A stretch of 64,000 nt of DNA. Origin: Betaproteobacteria bacterium. Its GTDB lineage: Bacteria; Pseudomonadota; Gammaproteobacteria; Burkholderiales; Sulfuricellaceae. The number at the start of each line of letters is the position of its first letter. Positions within the stretch are counted from its first letter, which is position 1. A program made the translations under genes and the position numbers. Shown one piece after another: positions 20,316-31,052 of the stretch. Location: contig JAJFTF010000040.1 in the NCBI GenBank assembly GCA_021373185.1, positions 1-64,000 of the forward strand, written 5' to 3'. Below the pieces are notes generated by a model, which did not search any database, was not told where the DNA came from, and worked only from the letters and a program-made list of their open reading frames with translations.

Positions 20316-21854
20316 ATGAATTTATTGAAGGCTCTGGCCGCTGTCGGCAGCATGACCCTGATCTCGCGGATTCTGGGTTTTGTGCGCGACACCATCATCG
20401 CGCGGGTGTTCGGTGCGGGACTTTATTCCGACGCTTTTTTCGTGGCTTTCAAGATTCCCAACCTGCTGCGCAGGCTGTTTGCGGAAGGGGCGTTCTCCCA
20501 GGCGTTCGTGCCGATTCTGGCGGAATACAAGACCCGGCGCGGCCATGATGCCACGCGCGATCTGGTGGACCATGTCGCGACCCTGATGGCCCTGATTTTG
20601 CTGGCGGTGACCGTGATCGGTGTGCTGGCCGCGCCGCTGCTGATCTACGTCAGCGCCCCCGGCTTTGCTGCGGTGCCGAGCAAGTTCGACCTGACGGTGC
20701 AACTGCTGCGCCTGACCTTCCCTTATATTTTCTTCATCTCGCTGGTGTCACTGGCCGGCGGCGTTCTCAATACCTACAGCAAGTTTTCGATTCCGGCCTT
20801 TACGCCGGTGCTGCTCAACCTGTCCTTCATCGGCTGTGCGCTGTGGCTGGCGCCGTATTTCAACCCGCCGGTGCTGGCGCTGGGGGTGGCGGTGTTGCTG
20901 GGCGGACTGCTCCAGTTGGGCTTTCAGCTTCCTCATCTGGCGAGGATCGGCCTGCTGCCGCGCTTTCGCCTGAACCTGAAAGATGAAGGGGTGTGGCGCA
21001 TCCTGAAACAGATGGGGCCGGCGGTTTTCGGCGTGTCAATCAGCCAGATCAGCCTGCTGATCAACACCATCTTTGCATCGTTTCTTATCACCGGCAGCGT
21101 TTCCTGGCTTTATTACGCCGACCGCCTGATGGAATTTCCCACCGGCATACTCGGCGTGGCGCTGGGCACCATTCTGTTGCCCAGCCTCGCCCGCCACTAT
21201 GCCGACGAATCCACCGATGAATATTCCCGGCTGCTCGACTGGGGTCTGCGCCTGACCCTGCTGCTGGCGCTGCCCTCCGCGCTGGCGCTGGCGCTTCTGG
21301 CGGTGCCGCTGATTTCCACGCTGTTTTATTATGGACAGTTCACCCTCAACGACTTGTGGATGACCCGCGAGGCGCTGCTGGCCTATAGCCTCGGCCTGGT
21401 TGGCCTGATCATGGTGAAGGTGCTGGCGCCGGGTTTCTATGCCCGGCAGAACATCCGCACACCGGTCAAGATCGCGCTGTTTACCCTGCTGATGACGCAA
21501 CTGATGAACCTGGCTTTCATCTGGCATTTCAAGCATGCCGGGCTGGCGCTTTCCATCGGGCTGGGTGCGTGCGTCAATGCCAGCCTGCTGTTTTACCATT
21601 TGCGCAAACACGAGATTTACCAGCCGCAACCGGGCTGGCTGAAGTTCTTCCTGCAAGTGACCGTGGCTTTGGCGGTAATGGGTGGGGTGCTGTGGTTCGC
21701 CATGGGAGCGGAAGACACGTGGCTCAAGGGTGGCATCCTTTCCCGCGTCATCCATCTGGGTTGGTGCGTCGTCGCCGGAGCGGGCGCGTATTTCGCCGCC
21801 TTGGCGCTGTTCGGCGTGAGGCTCAAGGATTTCATCCGCCACGGCGCCAAATAA
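20316..21854 (+). CDS. murJ: Lipid II flippase MurJ (MviN)
   Basis: 512 aa with about 14 membrane helices, of the MOP-superfamily MurJ type. It flips lipid II across the inner membrane for peptidoglycan synthesis. Signature segments include [18 protein letters not shown], the N-terminal [18 protein letters not shown] motif, [18 protein letters not shown] and [18 protein letters not shown]. The frame extends back to 20250, but [15 protein letters not shown] at 20316 is the conserved MurJ start. It is divergent from sodB, with ribF following after 111 bp. Confidence 0.95.
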   Translation: MNLLKALAAVGSMTLISRILGFVRDTIIARVFGAGLYSDAFFVAFKIPNLLRRLFAEGAFSQAFVPILAEYKTRRGHDATRDLVDHVATLMALILLAVTVIGVLAAPLLIYVSAPGFAAVPSKFDLTVQLLRLTFPYIFFISLVSLAGGVLNTYSKFSIPAFTPVLLNLSFIGCALWLAPYFNPPVLALGVAVLLGGLLQLGFQLPHLARIGLLPRFRLNLKDEGVWRILKQMGPAVFGVSISQISLLINTIFASFLITGSVSWLYYADRLMEFPTGILGVALGTILLPSLARHYADESTDEYSRLLDWGLRLTLLLALPSALALALLAVPLISTLFYYGQFTLNDLWMTREALLAYSLGLVGLIMVKVLAPGFYARQNIRTPVKIALFTLLMTQLMNLAFIWHFKHAGLALSIGLGACVNASLLFYHLRKHEIYQPQPGWLKFFLQVTVALAVMGGVLWFAMGAEDTWLKGGILSRVIHLGWCVVAGAGAYFAALALFGVRLKDFIRHGAK

Positions 21855-21965
21855 AACCCTCCCCAGAGCAGGCCTTAAGCCCTTGTTTTTCCTCCGCGTC
21901 CCCCGCGCCATCTGCGGTGAAATGCGGCTTTTTGAGTTATAATCCAATCTTTTTTACATCCGGCT

Positions 21966-22892
21966 ATGTTGATTTACCGCGGAACACCCGCCCAGCCACT
22001 TTCTCCGGTCGCGCTCACCATCGGCAATTTCGATGGCGTGCACCTCGGCCATCAGGCGATGCTCAAGCGCCTGACTGCGGCTGCGCGCGAGCGCGGGCTT
22101 GCGCCGTGCGTCATGACCTTCGAGCCGCACCCGCGTGAATTTTTCACCCCGGAGCAAGCGCCGGCGCGTCTTTCCAACCTGCGCGAAAAACTGGATTTGT
22201 TCGAAAAATTCGGCGTGGAGCGGGTATTCATCCTGCGCTTCAATCAGCGCTTTGCCCACATCAGCCCGCAGGATTTTGTCGAACGCATCCTGCATTACGG
22301 TTTGCAAGCCCGCTGGATTCTGGTGGGAGACGATTTCCGCTTTGGCGCCAAGCGCGCCGGGGATTTCGCCATGCTGCAACAGGCCGGGAAAAGTCACGAT
22401 TTCGAGGTTGAAGCGATGCACAGCGTGACCGTCGAGGAGCGGCGCGTGTCCAGCACCATCGTGCGCGAAGCGCTGGCGGCTGGCGACCTTGCCCTTGCCG
22501 AGCGCTACCTTGGTCGCCACTACAGCATCAGCGGCAAGGTGGTGCATGGCGAAAGCCTTGGCCGCAAGATCGGCTTCCCCACGGCCAACATCCAGATGAA
22601 GCACAACAAGCCGCCGCTGGCGGGGATTTTCGCGGTCGAGGTTTACGGCCTCGGCGACAAACCGCTGCAAGGTGCAGCCAGCCTGGGTGTGCGCCCGACG
22701 ATTCACGACAAGGGCAAGGCGACGCTGGAGGTGTTCCTGTTCGATTTCGATGGTGACATTTACAACAAGCATCTGCGCGTGGATTTTTTGCTCAAGCTGC
22801 GCGACGAAATGAAATTCTCCGGCCTGGAAGCGCTGACGGCGCAGATCGCGACGGATGTGGAAAACGCGAAGAAATTCTTTTTGAACCGCTGA
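21966..22892 (+). CDS. ribF: Bifunctional riboflavin kinase / FAD synthetase
   Basis: 308 aa. The N-terminal FAD synthetase (nucleotidyltransferase; GNFDGVHLGHQAML, then ILVGDDFRFGAKRAGD) and C-terminal riboflavin kinase (HGESLGRKIGFPTANI, GVRPTIHDKGKATLEVFLFD) are both complete. It makes FMN from riboflavin and then FAD. It lies just upstream of ileS, the usual order in beta- and gammaproteobacteria, separated only by a REP-like palindrome. Confidence 0.96.
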   Translation: MLIYRGTPAQPLSPVALTIGNFDGVHLGHQAMLKRLTAAARERGLAPCVMTFEPHPREFFTPEQAPARLSNLREKLDLFEKFGVERVFILRFNQRFAHISPQDFVERILHYGLQARWILVGDDFRFGAKRAGDFAMLQQAGKSHDFEVEAMHSVTVEERRVSSTIVREALAAGDLALAERYLGRHYSISGKVVHGESLGRKIGFPTANIQMKHNKPPLAGIFAVEVYGLGDKPLQGAASLGVRPTIHDKGKATLEVFLFDFDGDIYNKHLRVDFLLKLRDEMKFSGLEALTAQIATDVENAKKFFLNR

Positions 22893-22898
22893 AAGATC

Positions 22899-22947
22899 GT
22901 AGGGTGCGCCATGCGCACCAATGAATGGTGCGTGGAACGCACCCTAC
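22899..22947. repeat. REP-like palindromic element between ribF and ileS
   Basis: Outer arms GTAGGGTGCG (22899-22908) and CGCACCCTAC (22938-22947) are exact complements. Inner arms GCGCACCA and TGGTGCGT are nested around a 5-nt loop. The sequence is typical of dispersed REP/BIME palindromes in proteobacteria. It lies 6 bp after the ribF stop and could stabilise or attenuate the ribF-ileS message. Only one copy is present in this window. Confidence 0.75.
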
Positions 22948-22983
22948 AAATACCCCCGATTTTGTGAATGCACTGAAAAAATT

Positions 22984-25779
22984 ATGGCTGATTACAAAGA
23001 CACCCTGAACCTGCCCGATACTCCCTTCCCGATGCGCGGCGATCTCGCCAAGCGCGAGCCGGCATGGCTCAAGTCATGGCAGGAGCAAAAACGTTACCAG
23101 AAGATACGGGAAGCTTGCAAAGGCCGGCCCAAATTCATCCTGCACGACGGCCCGCCCTACGCCAACGGCGACATCCATATCGGTCATGCGGTCAACAAGG
23201 TGCTCAAGGACATCATCGTCAAGAGCAAGACGCTGGCGGGTTTCGATGCACCCTATGTGCCGGGCTGGGATTGCCATGGCCTGCCGATCGAACTGCAGGT
23301 AGAGAAACAGCACGGCAAGTCGATTCCGGCAGCGCAATTCCGCGAGCTGTGCCGCGATTATGCCAAGACCCAGATCGAGCGGCAGAAGGCCGATTTCATC
23401 CGGCTCGGCGTGCTGGGAGAATGGGACAATCCCTACCTCACCATGGATTTCAGGTTCGAGGCCGACATCATGCGCACCCTTGGCCGCATCCACGCCAACG
23501 GCTACCTCCAGCAGGGGCAGAAGCCGGTGCACTGGTGTGTCGACTGCGGTTCGGCGCTGGCTGAGGCCGAGGTGGAATACGAGGACAAGGCTTCGCCGGC
23601 CATCGACGTCGCCTTCGCGGTGAAGGATGTCGCCGCGCTGGCCAAGGCGATGGGCATGAAACAGCCGCACCAGCCGGTTTATGCGGTGATCTGGACCACC
23701 ACGCCGTGGACCCTGCCCGCCAACCAGGCGGTGTGCGTCCATCCCGATTTTACCTATGACCTGATCCAGACGCCGAAAGGCATCCTGATCCTGGCGCGCG
23801 ATTTGGCCGAGGCCTGCATCACGCGCTACGGCTACGATTCGGTGGAGGTGGTGGCGACGGTGAAGGGCTCGGCGCTGGAGCATCTGCAATTGCAGCACCC
23901 CTTCTATGAGCGCACCGTGCCGGTGATCTGCGGCGACCATGTCACGCTCGATGCCGGTACCGGTCTGGTTCACACCGCGCCGGCGCATGGCCTGGAAGAC
24001 TACGCTGTCGGCGGCAAATACAATTTGCCGGTGGAATGCCCGGTGGGCGACGACGGCAAGTTTTACGCCAGCGTGCCGCTGGTCGGCGGCCAATCGATCT
24101 GGGCGGCGAACAAGACAGTGGTCGAGACGATGACGCAGAACGGCGCGTTGTTGCTCGAAGAAAAACTCAAGCACAGCTACCCGCATTGCTGGCGGCACAA
24201 GACGCCGATTATTTTCCGTGCTACCCATCAGTGGTTCATCGGCATGGAAGCTTCCGGCTCGCACAGCAGCCTGCGCACCGCCGCGTTGAAGGCCGTCGAG
24301 AATACCGCATTTTTCCCCGCCTGGGGCCGCGCACGTCTCGAAGCCATGATTCGGAATCGCCCGGACTGGTGCGTGTCGCGCCAGCGCAACTGGGGTGTGC
24401 CGATGCCGCTGTTCGTCCATAAGGAAAGCGGCGAGCTGCACCCGCGCACCGCGGAGCTGCTCGAACAGGTGGCGCTGCGCGTGGAACAGCAGGGCATCGA
24501 AGCCTGGTTCAGCCTGGATGCGACGGAATTGCTTGGCGCTGAGGCGGAAATTTACAAGAAGGTGAGCGACACGCTCGATGTCTGGTTCGATTCCGGTTCG
24601 ACCCATGCCTGCGTGCTGAAACGGCGCGACTACCTGGCTTACCCGGCGGACTTGTATCTGGAAGGCTCCGACCAGCATCGCGGCTGGTTCCAATCTTCGC
24701 TGCTGACCAGTTGCGCTACCGATGGGCATGCGCCCTACAAGGCGCTGCTCACCCACGGTTTTGTGGTCGATGGCAACGGTCACAAGATGAGCAAATCCAA
24801 GGGCAACGTGATCGCGCCGCAGAAAGTGGTGGATTCGCTCGGCGCCGACATCCTGCGCCTGTGGGTGGCGTCCACCGACTACTCCGGCGAACTGACCATC
24901 TCCGACGAGATTCTCAAGCGGGTGACGGAGAGCTATCGCCGCATCCGCAACACGCTGCGCTTCCTGCTGGCGAATATTGCCGATTTCGACATGGCAAAAC
25001 ATGCCCTGCCGGTAGAAGAATGGCTGGAAATCGACCGCTATGCGCTGGTCATGGCGCGGGATTTCGAGAACGAATGCAAGGCGCATTACGAGGCCTATGA
25101 ATTCCATTATGTCATCCAGAAGTTGCAGGCTTTCTGCTCGGAAGACATGGGCGGGTTTTATCTGGATATCCTGAAAGATCGCCTATATACCACCGGGGCC
25201 GATTCCCGCGCCCGCCGCTCGGCGCAGAATGCGCTGCACCACATCACCCACAGCCTGGTGCGCCTGATGGCGCCGGTGCTGTCCTTCACTGCCGAGGAAG
25301 TGTGGCAGACGCTGGCCAGCGTAGACGACAGCGTGTTCCTGCATACCTGGAACGAGGTGCTTCCGGCCCAGCCGTCGGAGGATGTGCTCAAGCAGCGCTG
25401 GGTGCAGTTACGCCGCGTGCGGGCCGACGTGCAGAAGCGGTTGGAAGAGGTGCGTGCGGACGGGCAGATCGGCTCGTCGCTGGCTGCCGAGGTGGATATT
25501 TACGCCATCGGCGAGATTTTCGATCTGCTCGATTCTTTCGGCGACGACCTGCGCTTTGTGCTGATTACCTCGCAGGCGCGTCTGCATCAGGGCGGCCATC
25601 CCGATGCGGTGGCGGGCGAATCCGATGTGGGCATCCGGGTCAGCCCCAGCCCGCAGCAGAAGTGCGAACGCTGTTGGCACTACCGCGAAGATGTCGCGGC
25701 GGATGCCGCTCACCCGACCTTGTGCGGACGTTGCGTGTCCAATCTTTACGGCGAAGGCGAGGCACGCCAATATGCGTAA
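22984..25779 (+). CDS. ileS: Isoleucyl-tRNA synthetase
   Basis: 931 aa, full-length class I synthetase charging tRNA-Ile. The HIGH motif is in [11 protein letters not shown], and the large CP1 editing domain includes the [15 protein letters not shown] segment. KMSKS is in [12 protein letters not shown], followed by the anticodon-binding domain. A C-terminal zinc finger has Cys pairs CERCW and CGRCV. The frame reaches back to 22921 through the REP-like element, but [19 protein letters not shown] at 22984 is the conserved start. The last 8 bp overlap lspA. Confidence 0.97.
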   Translation: MADYKDTLNLPDTPFPMRGDLAKREPAWLKSWQEQKRYQKIREACKGRPKFILHDGPPYANGDIHIGHAVNKVLKDIIVKSKTLAGFDAPYVPGWDCHGLPIELQVEKQHGKSIPAAQFRELCRDYAKTQIERQKADFIRLGVLGEWDNPYLTMDFRFEADIMRTLGRIHANGYLQQGQKPVHWCVDCGSALAEAEVEYEDKASPAIDVAFAVKDVAALAKAMGMKQPHQPVYAVIWTTTPWTLPANQAVCVHPDFTYDLIQTPKGILILARDLAEACITRYGYDSVEVVATVKGSALEHLQLQHPFYERTVPVICGDHVTLDAGTGLVHTAPAHGLEDYAVGGKYNLPVECPVGDDGKFYASVPLVGGQSIWAANKTVVETMTQNGALLLEEKLKHSYPHCWRHKTPIIFRATHQWFIGMEASGSHSSLRTAALKAVENTAFFPAWGRARLEAMIRNRPDWCVSRQRNWGVPMPLFVHKESGELHPRTAELLEQVALRVEQQGIEAWFSLDATELLGAEAEIYKKVSDTLDVWFDSGSTHACVLKRRDYLAYPADLYLEGSDQHRGWFQSSLLTSCATDGHAPYKALLTHGFVVDGNGHKMSKSKGNVIAPQKVVDSLGADILRLWVASTDYSGELTISDEILKRVTESYRRIRNTLRFLLANIADFDMAKHALPVEEWLEIDRYALVMARDFENECKAHYEAYEFHYVIQKLQAFCSEDMGGFYLDILKDRLYTTGADSRARRSAQNALHHITHSLVRLMAPVLSFTAEEVWQTLASVDDSVFLHTWNEVLPAQPSEDVLKQRWVQLRRVRADVQKRLEEVRADGQIGSSLAAEVDIYAIGEIFDLLDSFGDDLRFVLITSQARLHQGGHPDAVAGESDVGIRVSPSPQQKCERCWHYREDVAADAAHPTLCGRCVSNLYGEGEARQYA

Positions 25780-26248
25780 CTGGTGGCACTGGCTCGCGAT
25801 CAGCGTGGCGGTGATCGTGCTCGACCAGATTACCAAGCAGTGGGTGTCGCAATCGCTGGGGTTGATGGACGCGATTCCGGTGACGCCCTATTTCAACCTG
25901 GTGCTGGCGCATAATGCCGGCGCGGCATTCAGCTTCCTCGCCGGTGCTGGCGGCTGGCAGCGCGGCTTCTTCAGCCTGATTGCGCTGGTTGCGGCGGTAG
26001 TGATCGTTCACCTCCTGCGCAAGCATTACGGGGAAAAACTGTTCAGCCTGGCGCTGGTGCTGATTCTGGGTGGCGCGCTTGGCAACCTGATCGATCGCGT
26101 CCTGTTCGGTCATGTGATCGATTTTCTCGATTTTTATGTGCAGGCCTGGCATTGGCCGGCATTCAACGTCGCCGACATGGCGATCACCGGCGGTGCCGGA
26201 TTGTTGATCTGGGATAGCCTGAAAAAACCGGTAAAACAGGAGACATAA
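25772..26248 (+). CDS. lspA: Lipoprotein signal peptidase (signal peptidase II)
   Basis: 158 aa with four membrane helices. It is an aspartyl protease that removes signal peptides of prolipoproteins. Catalytic Asp residues lie in the conserved [15 protein letters not shown] and [13 protein letters not shown] blocks, and the N-terminal [10 protein letters not shown] helix is typical. Start ATG 25772 overlaps the ileS end. It processes lipoproteins such as the one at 542-1543. Confidence 0.96.
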   Translation: MRNWWHWLAISVAVIVLDQITKQWVSQSLGLMDAIPVTPYFNLVLAHNAGAAFSFLAGAGGWQRGFFSLIALVAAVVIVHLLRKHYGEKLFSLALVLILGGALGNLIDRVLFGHVIDFLDFYVQAWHWPAFNVADMAITGGAGLLIWDSLKKPVKQET

Positions 26249-26682
26249 TGAGCAAACAAACCGCCACAGGCGACAAAATTATCGTGCATTACCGCATTTC
26301 CATCCCGGACGGGGATGTCATCATCGATACTCATGATGATGAGCCGGTCGCTCTTGAATTGGGCATGGGGGAAATCGCAGAAAATCTGGAGAAATGCCTG
26401 TACGGCCTGGAAGCGGGCGATGAGCGCACTTTCAATCTCGAACCCGAACAGGCGTTTGGCCTGAGCGACCCGGAGCTGGTGCAGCGGATCGAACTGGAAA
26501 TGTTCCCGGATCACATTCAGGTCGAAGTCGACAGCCTGATCGAATTCAACCTGCCCAGCGGCGATGGCGTGATGGGGCTGATCCTCGACAAGACCGAAAC
26601 CGATGCGCTGGTGGATTTCAACCATCCGTTGTGCGATTACTCGCTGAAATTCGAAGTCGAAGTAATCGAAATTCTGGAGTAA
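26248..26682 (+). CDS. fkpB: FKBP-type peptidyl-prolyl isomerase (SlpA/FkpB)
   Basis: 144 aa, SlyD/SlpA-like: a split FKBP domain with an insert-in-flap (about 70-125). Motifs are [47 protein letters not shown] and [19 protein letters not shown]. It is a cytosolic proline isomerase and chaperone. It lacks SlyD's His-rich metal-binding tail, which favours FkpB. It overlaps lspA by one base (TAATG) and is followed 2 bp later by ispH, the standard ileS-lspA-fkpB-ispH operon. Confidence 0.94.
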   Translation: MSKQTATGDKIIVHYRISIPDGDVIIDTHDDEPVALELGMGEIAENLEKCLYGLEAGDERTFNLEPEQAFGLSDPELVQRIELEMFPDHIQVEVDSLIEFNLPSGDGVMGLILDKTETDALVDFNHPLCDYSLKFEVEVIEILE

Positions 26683-26684
26683 GC

Positions 26685-27605
26685 ATGGAAGTCTTGCTTG
26701 CCAACCCACGTGGTTTCTGTGCTGGCGTGGATCGTGCCATCGAGATCGTGGAGCGCGCCCTGGAATTGTTCGGTGCGCCGATCTATGTGCGCCACGAGGT
26801 CGTCCATAATAAATTCGTCGTCGATAGCCTGCGCGCCAAGGGCGCGGTGTTCATCGAGGATCTGGCGGAAGTGCCATCCGGCAGTACGTTGATCTTCAGC
26901 GCTCACGGTGTTTCTCAGGCCGTGAGGCAGGAAGCCGAGGCGCGCGGATTGAAGGTGTTCGACGCCACCTGCCCGCTGGTGACCAAGGTTCACCTCGAGG
27001 TCGCGCGGATGCGTGCCCAGGGCAAGGAGGTCATCATGATCGGCCACAAGGGGCATCCCGAAGTGGAAGGTACCATGGGTCAGGCCGAAGGCGGCATGCA
27101 TCTGGTGGAGAAACCGGAAGACGCGGCAAAGCTCAAGGTGCGGGACGAGAGCCAGCTTGCCTATGTGACCCAGACTACCTTGTCCGTGGATGATGCCAGC
27201 CAGATTGTCGCGGCGCTGAGAAGCCGCTATCCCGGGATCAGCGGCCCGAAAAAAGACGACATCTGCTATGCCACGCAGAATCGCCAGGACGCAGTGAAAA
27301 AACTGGCGGAGCAATGCGACCTGGTGATCGTGGTCGGCTCGCCCAATAGTTCCAATTCCAACCGTCTGCGCGAAGTCGCCCGCAACATGGGTATAGAAGC
27401 TTACATGGTAGATAACGCCAGCCAGATCGATCCGGCATGGCTGAATGGCAAGAACAAGGTTGGCGTCACCGCCGGCGCCTCTGCGCCGGAGGTGCTGGTG
27501 GTGGAAGTGGTTGCGCAGCTTGAAACCTTGGGTGCCAGTTCCGTCGAGGAGGCAGCAGGTATCGCCGAGAATGTGGTGTTTCCAATTCCGAAGAATCTTT
27601 TGTAG
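26685..27605 (+). CDS. ispH: 4-hydroxy-3-methylbut-2-enyl diphosphate reductase
   Basis: 306 aa, the last enzyme of the MEP isoprenoid pathway, giving IPP and DMAPP. Three [Fe-S]-cluster Cys are visible: [13 protein letters not shown] (Cys12), [11 protein letters not shown] and [11 protein letters not shown]. The EGTMGQAEG and [12 protein letters not shown] motifs are also present. The frame extends upstream to 26631, but ATG 26685 ([14 protein letters not shown]) is the conserved start, 2 bp after fkpB. A strong terminator follows. Confidence 0.96.
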   Translation: MEVLLANPRGFCAGVDRAIEIVERALELFGAPIYVRHEVVHNKFVVDSLRAKGAVFIEDLAEVPSGSTLIFSAHGVSQAVRQEAEARGLKVFDATCPLVTKVHLEVARMRAQGKEVIMIGHKGHPEVEGTMGQAEGGMHLVEKPEDAAKLKVRDESQLAYVTQTTLSVDDASQIVAALRSRYPGISGPKKDDICYATQNRQDAVKKLAEQCDLVIVVGSPNSSNSNRLREVARNMGIEAYMVDNASQIDPAWLNGKNKVGVTAGASAPEVLVVEVVAQLETLGASSVEEAAGIAENVVFPIPKNLL

Positions 27606-27620
27606 CAAAAAGCAGATTCA

Positions 27621-27660
27621 AAAATGTAAAAGCGGCCTTTAAGGCCGCTTTTACATTTTT
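27621..27660. terminator. Bidirectional terminator between ispH and pilY1
   Basis: An almost perfect palindrome: AAAATGTAAAAGCGGCCTT paired with its complement around a minimal loop, ending in a T-run on either strand. It lies 15 bp after the ispH stop and 15 bp before the pilY1 stop, so it can end both convergent transcripts. Confidence 0.92.
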
Positions 27661-27675
27661 GATGAAATTCCCCTG

Positions 27676-30600
27676 CTAATCAATCAGTTCGCGCCACGAG
27701 ACACGTTTCCCTCCGGCTCCACCACTACCTGATGAAGTCGGGTCGTCATTGCCGGTGATTCCACCACCGGTGTCTGTAATGATCGTCAGGGTTTTGCCCG
27801 TCGTCAGCTTAATGGTTTTCAGGCCTGCGACCAAGGCATTGGTGCTAAGCCGTTTTCCCACCATATTGCCGGTCGATGACTGGACATACTGGCCTGTTTT
27901 GTAATCGAAATAATATAGCCAGGCATAACCGCCCAGATTGCAGGCGTTCGCATTGGGCACGTTGCCAGCCACGGTCAGCAGGCCGAGCTGCATTTGCATG
28001 TCGACGTTAACGCGTTCGCCGGGAGATTCGCTGTTGGGGTTCAGGTCCACGTACCATCCCGATTTGGTGGCCCAGTCCACGGGATTGGTCGAACTTGTGC
28101 GCAATAGCTCGCCGCTGGCGCCAGCAAAGGTGCTTAACGTTTGTTGAACCAAAGTCCCGGTTGTGCGCACCAATCCAAGACCTGTTGTTGTCAGATCATC
28201 CTTGAAAGCATAAACCGATTGCTGGCTGGTATCGCTCAGGTCGTTGATACCCAGATAGCGGCCCGTGCCGACATTGACGACGGCGTGAGCGGCACCCCCG
28301 GCTGTGATCTCGGTCAACTCCGGTTTGGCGGTGATGGATTGTGTTCCGGCGCCATTGATTTGTCCTACCGTGGCGAGCAGGAAAGCTTCCTTGCCGGCAG
28401 GTGGGACAACGTCGTCAATGTCGAAGCGCCAGACGTTGCCAAGCAGGTCGCCCCCATAGAAGCGTTCGGCGGTGTTGTCTGTGGTGGTCTCGATCCATGC
28501 GTTGATTTTCCCCAGCCCGCTGGGAGTCGTCGTGCTGCCCGTGCCGGTGGAGATTTTCTCGAGTACGGCGCCAGTGTTTGCATTAAGGACATACAAATAA
28601 CCAATACCCGTGCCGGTTGAAACGTTGTTGTAGCCGGAGGTGAACACGACAATCCAAGTGCCGTCCTTGCGCTTGGTGATGATCGGGTTGCCGAAAGTGA
28701 GTCCCAGATCGGCGTCATCGGCTACGGTGAAATTCCACAAGGCCTTAGGACTGCCGGGATTAGTGACGTCCAGCGCATAGTAACCCCTGCCGCCGGCATT
28801 GAATCCGCCGACCAGGATGGTTTTCCACTGGTTGCCGGTGCAGGTCGATGAGGGGGCGTTCGGGCAGATATCGCCGATGGTGGGCGAACCGTCGACATAA
28901 TATTGATGATTGGAAGAATAATTTTTGTCCGCCAGCTTGTATAGATTTGGCATCAGCACCGGAGGAATGTAGGCCCATTGTTCCTGACCGGTATCCCCGC
29001 TAAACGCATGAAGCATGCCGTCATTGACCGCGACGTAGACCATGGCGGTACGGTTTTTCTGGGTGGTGTTCTTGAAGGTGTCGTAATTCGTGTCCACATA
29101 AGCGAACGGCGGCGCTTTCACATAAACCGGCTGTGAACTGATCATGTCGCCCAGTACATGTTCCCGGTCGCGATAGAGGCGATCTGTATTCGTGGCTTGG
29201 TCTTCATAACCATCCTGGCCGCGAAGGAAATTCACCAGGTTTTGTCCTGAGGCCGCTGTTTGTTGTGCGGCAGTCAGGGTGGTGCATTGGGAAAGTTTGG
29301 CGGTGGGTGAGCACATGCTGTTGAAATAGGCCTGTTCGGTGGCGCTCAGGCTGCCCCAGGCAAAGGATTTTAATTTGTTGGCTGCTGCGCTGTCAAAAGT
29401 GTAGATCGTGCGGGTGTCGCTGGTAGTGGATACTTTGGCATCAAGTAACGATTGGGCCGCCCAGACCGCTGTTGCGGAAATCGCGCCAGTAGCGGGGTCG
29501 ATGGTTTTTGCCTGGAGATCGCCGTCCCATTTGACTGTGCGGTAAAGGGCGATATAGACATAATTGTCGCCAGCCACCGGTTCCAGGTTACTGGTTGCTG
29601 CTGCCGCAGCGGAGCCAGTGCGCGCGGTAACACCCGACAATGCCTTGCTGAGACCGCTTACCAGAGAGTCCGGGTTTTGCGCGCTGAAATAGATACCACG
29701 TCCATTGACGGCGGCATGCCACAGGTCGTCAATCGCGGTATTGGTATCCGCTACTGGCGCCGGCCAGTTCTTGGTTCCTTGCAAGATGCTGTTGTAATCG
29801 GCTGAACCGCCAGACAGATAGTCTTCCGTGTAACCCAGGCTGCCATTTACGCCAAGGCCCAGCGTAAAGCTGGTCATGTGCTGCTGGGTGTTGATGTCGG
29901 AGCCGGAGCCGGGCACATTGTTTTCGCAGATGTCTGTGCCGGAACCCAGAGCGCCTGTGCAGTTCCCCAGGGCCGATGTCCGCAGGTCGGTTTGGTAATA
30001 GTACATGGCCACATCCGCTAGGGTGTCGCTCTTGTTCAGGCTATCCAGCATCGGGCGTGCCGTCGTGCCGCCATCCTGATTGCCGACGGCGGTGGTTCCG
30101 TCTATCTGGTAGCCAGAGCCACCGTTCCAGTAGCCGTCAGTGGCAAGAATGGCGAAGTTCTGCTGGCAGGAATACTGGACGGGATCGCTGGCGCCGGTCA
30201 GCAGCTTGCCGGCGAAGATGCGGCCTACTTTGGACAGCGCTGTCCGCAGGGGCGTTCCGCCACCGGTGCCAGTGGCATAGAGCTTGGAATACCAGATTTC
30301 CTTCTGACCGGTTCCGTCGCCGACATAATTGAAGTCGGCGATTTTCTGGAATTCGGTGCTGGTGGAATCAACCCCCGTATAGCTGTGGGTGGTAAAGCCA
30401 ATACGGTAGTTGCTGTCAATGGTCTTGAAGGCCCTGCCTGCCGCAGTTTTCATTGTCAGGATGCGGGTGCGGTAATAGCTGTACCAGTTGGCGAAATTTT
30501 GCGCTTCAGTCGACGTGGAGGGCACGAGAACCTTGGTGTATTTGTTGTCGGCATAACAAGTTCCTGCTGTCGGCGTCCCTCCTCCAGTGTAGCTATAATA

Positions 30601-31026
30601 ATAGGCCTGCTGGTTTGACGAGTCGTTTCCGGCTCTGAACTGGCTGTGCAGGTTTGTTGTGCCGGAGGACGTACTAAAACCATTTGTTTTTGCTGCGCTA
30701 TAGCTTGCGTTCGCATAACTGGTGCCAGCCGAATCAACGGGGAGGGCGTAAGTGTAGGTCGGGTCATAATAGACGCGGTTATACAAATAATTTCGATAAC
30801 AATTTTTGTCGTCATTGTTGTTTACCGAGTCAGGCAGGTATTCCCATCCCATGCTCCCCGAATCATCGATGATGAACATCAGGTTGGGCTTTACGGCGAT
30901 GGACGATGACCCGGTTAGCGGTGAGCTGGAAATGTCGGTCGTGGCGGCGGAAGCGCAGAGGCTTGTCATAAGGAATGCGAATGACAAAAGTAATGCGAGT
31001 CGGGTGTTAAAGGAAAAGTGTTTCAT
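27676..31026 (-). CDS. pilY1: Type IV pilus tip/biogenesis adhesin PilY1
   Basis: About 1116 aa with a signal peptide (cleavage after SLCASA, about residue 28). An N-terminal von Willebrand A-like region has the MIDAS motif DDSGSM near residue 58. The C-terminal half is a PilY1 beta-propeller (YVAVNDGMLHAFSGDTGQEQWAY, then FYGGDLLGNVWRFDID, where Asp-rich turns suggest Ca2+ binding). It caps pili together with minor pilins and supports adhesion, twitching and surface sensing. AGGAGG precedes two adjacent ATGs (31029 and 31026); spacing favours the second. It is the last gene of the minor-pilin operon. Confidence 0.93.
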   Translation of the reverse strand: MKHFSFNTRLALLLSFAFLMTSLCASAATTDISSSPLTGSSSIAVKPNLMFIIDDSGSMGWEYLPDSVNNNDDKNCYRNYLYNRVYYDPTYTYALPVDSAGTSYANASYSAAKTNGFSTSSGTTNLHSQFRAGNDSSNQQAYYYSYTGGGTPTAGTCYADNKYTKVLVPSTSTEAQNFANWYSYYRTRILTMKTAAGRAFKTIDSNYRIGFTTHSYTGVDSTSTEFQKIADFNYVGDGTGQKEIWYSKLYATGTGGGTPLRTALSKVGRIFAGKLLTGASDPVQYSCQQNFAILATDGYWNGGSGYQIDGTTAVGNQDGGTTARPMLDSLNKSDTLADVAMYYYQTDLRTSALGNCTGALGSGTDICENNVPGSGSDINTQQHMTSFTLGLGVNGSLGYTEDYLSGGSADYNSILQGTKNWPAPVADTNTAIDDLWHAAVNGRGIYFSAQNPDSLVSGLSKALSGVTARTGSAAAAATSNLEPVAGDNYVYIALYRTVKWDGDLQAKTIDPATGAISATAVWAAQSLLDAKVSTTSDTRTIYTFDSAAANKLKSFAWGSLSATEQAYFNSMCSPTAKLSQCTTLTAAQQTAASGQNLVNFLRGQDGYEDQATNTDRLYRDREHVLGDMISSQPVYVKAPPFAYVDTNYDTFKNTTQKNRTAMVYVAVNDGMLHAFSGDTGQEQWAYIPPVLMPNLYKLADKNYSSNHQYYVDGSPTIGDICPNAPSSTCTGNQWKTILVGGFNAGGRGYYALDVTNPGSPKALWNFTVADDADLGLTFGNPIITKRKDGTWIVVFTSGYNNVSTGTGIGYLYVLNANTGAVLEKISTGTGSTTTPSGLGKINAWIETTTDNTAERFYGGDLLGNVWRFDIDDVVPPAGKEAFLLATVGQINGAGTQSITAKPELTEITAGGAAHAVVNVGTGRYLGINDLSDTSQQSVYAFKDDLTTTGLGLVRTTGTLVQQTLSTFAGASGELLRTSSTNPVDWATKSGWYVDLNPNSESPGERVNVDMQMQLGLLTVAGNVPNANACNLGGYAWLYYFDYKTGQYVQSSTGNMVGKRLSTNALVAGLKTIKLTTGKTLTIITDTGGGITGNDDPTSSGSGGAGGKRVSWRELID

Positions 31027-31052
31027 CATGGCCTCCTGATATTGCTATCCGG

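Noticed and set aside
21855..21965. FMN riboswitch before ribF
   Set aside because: The 111-bp gap is too short and lacks the conserved RFN-element boxes.
23074..25107. 677-aa open frame antisense to ileS
   Set aside because: It lies wholly opposite a full-length conserved isoleucyl-tRNA synthetase. The translation is His/Arg/Gln-rich with no motif, a shadow of high-GC coding DNA.
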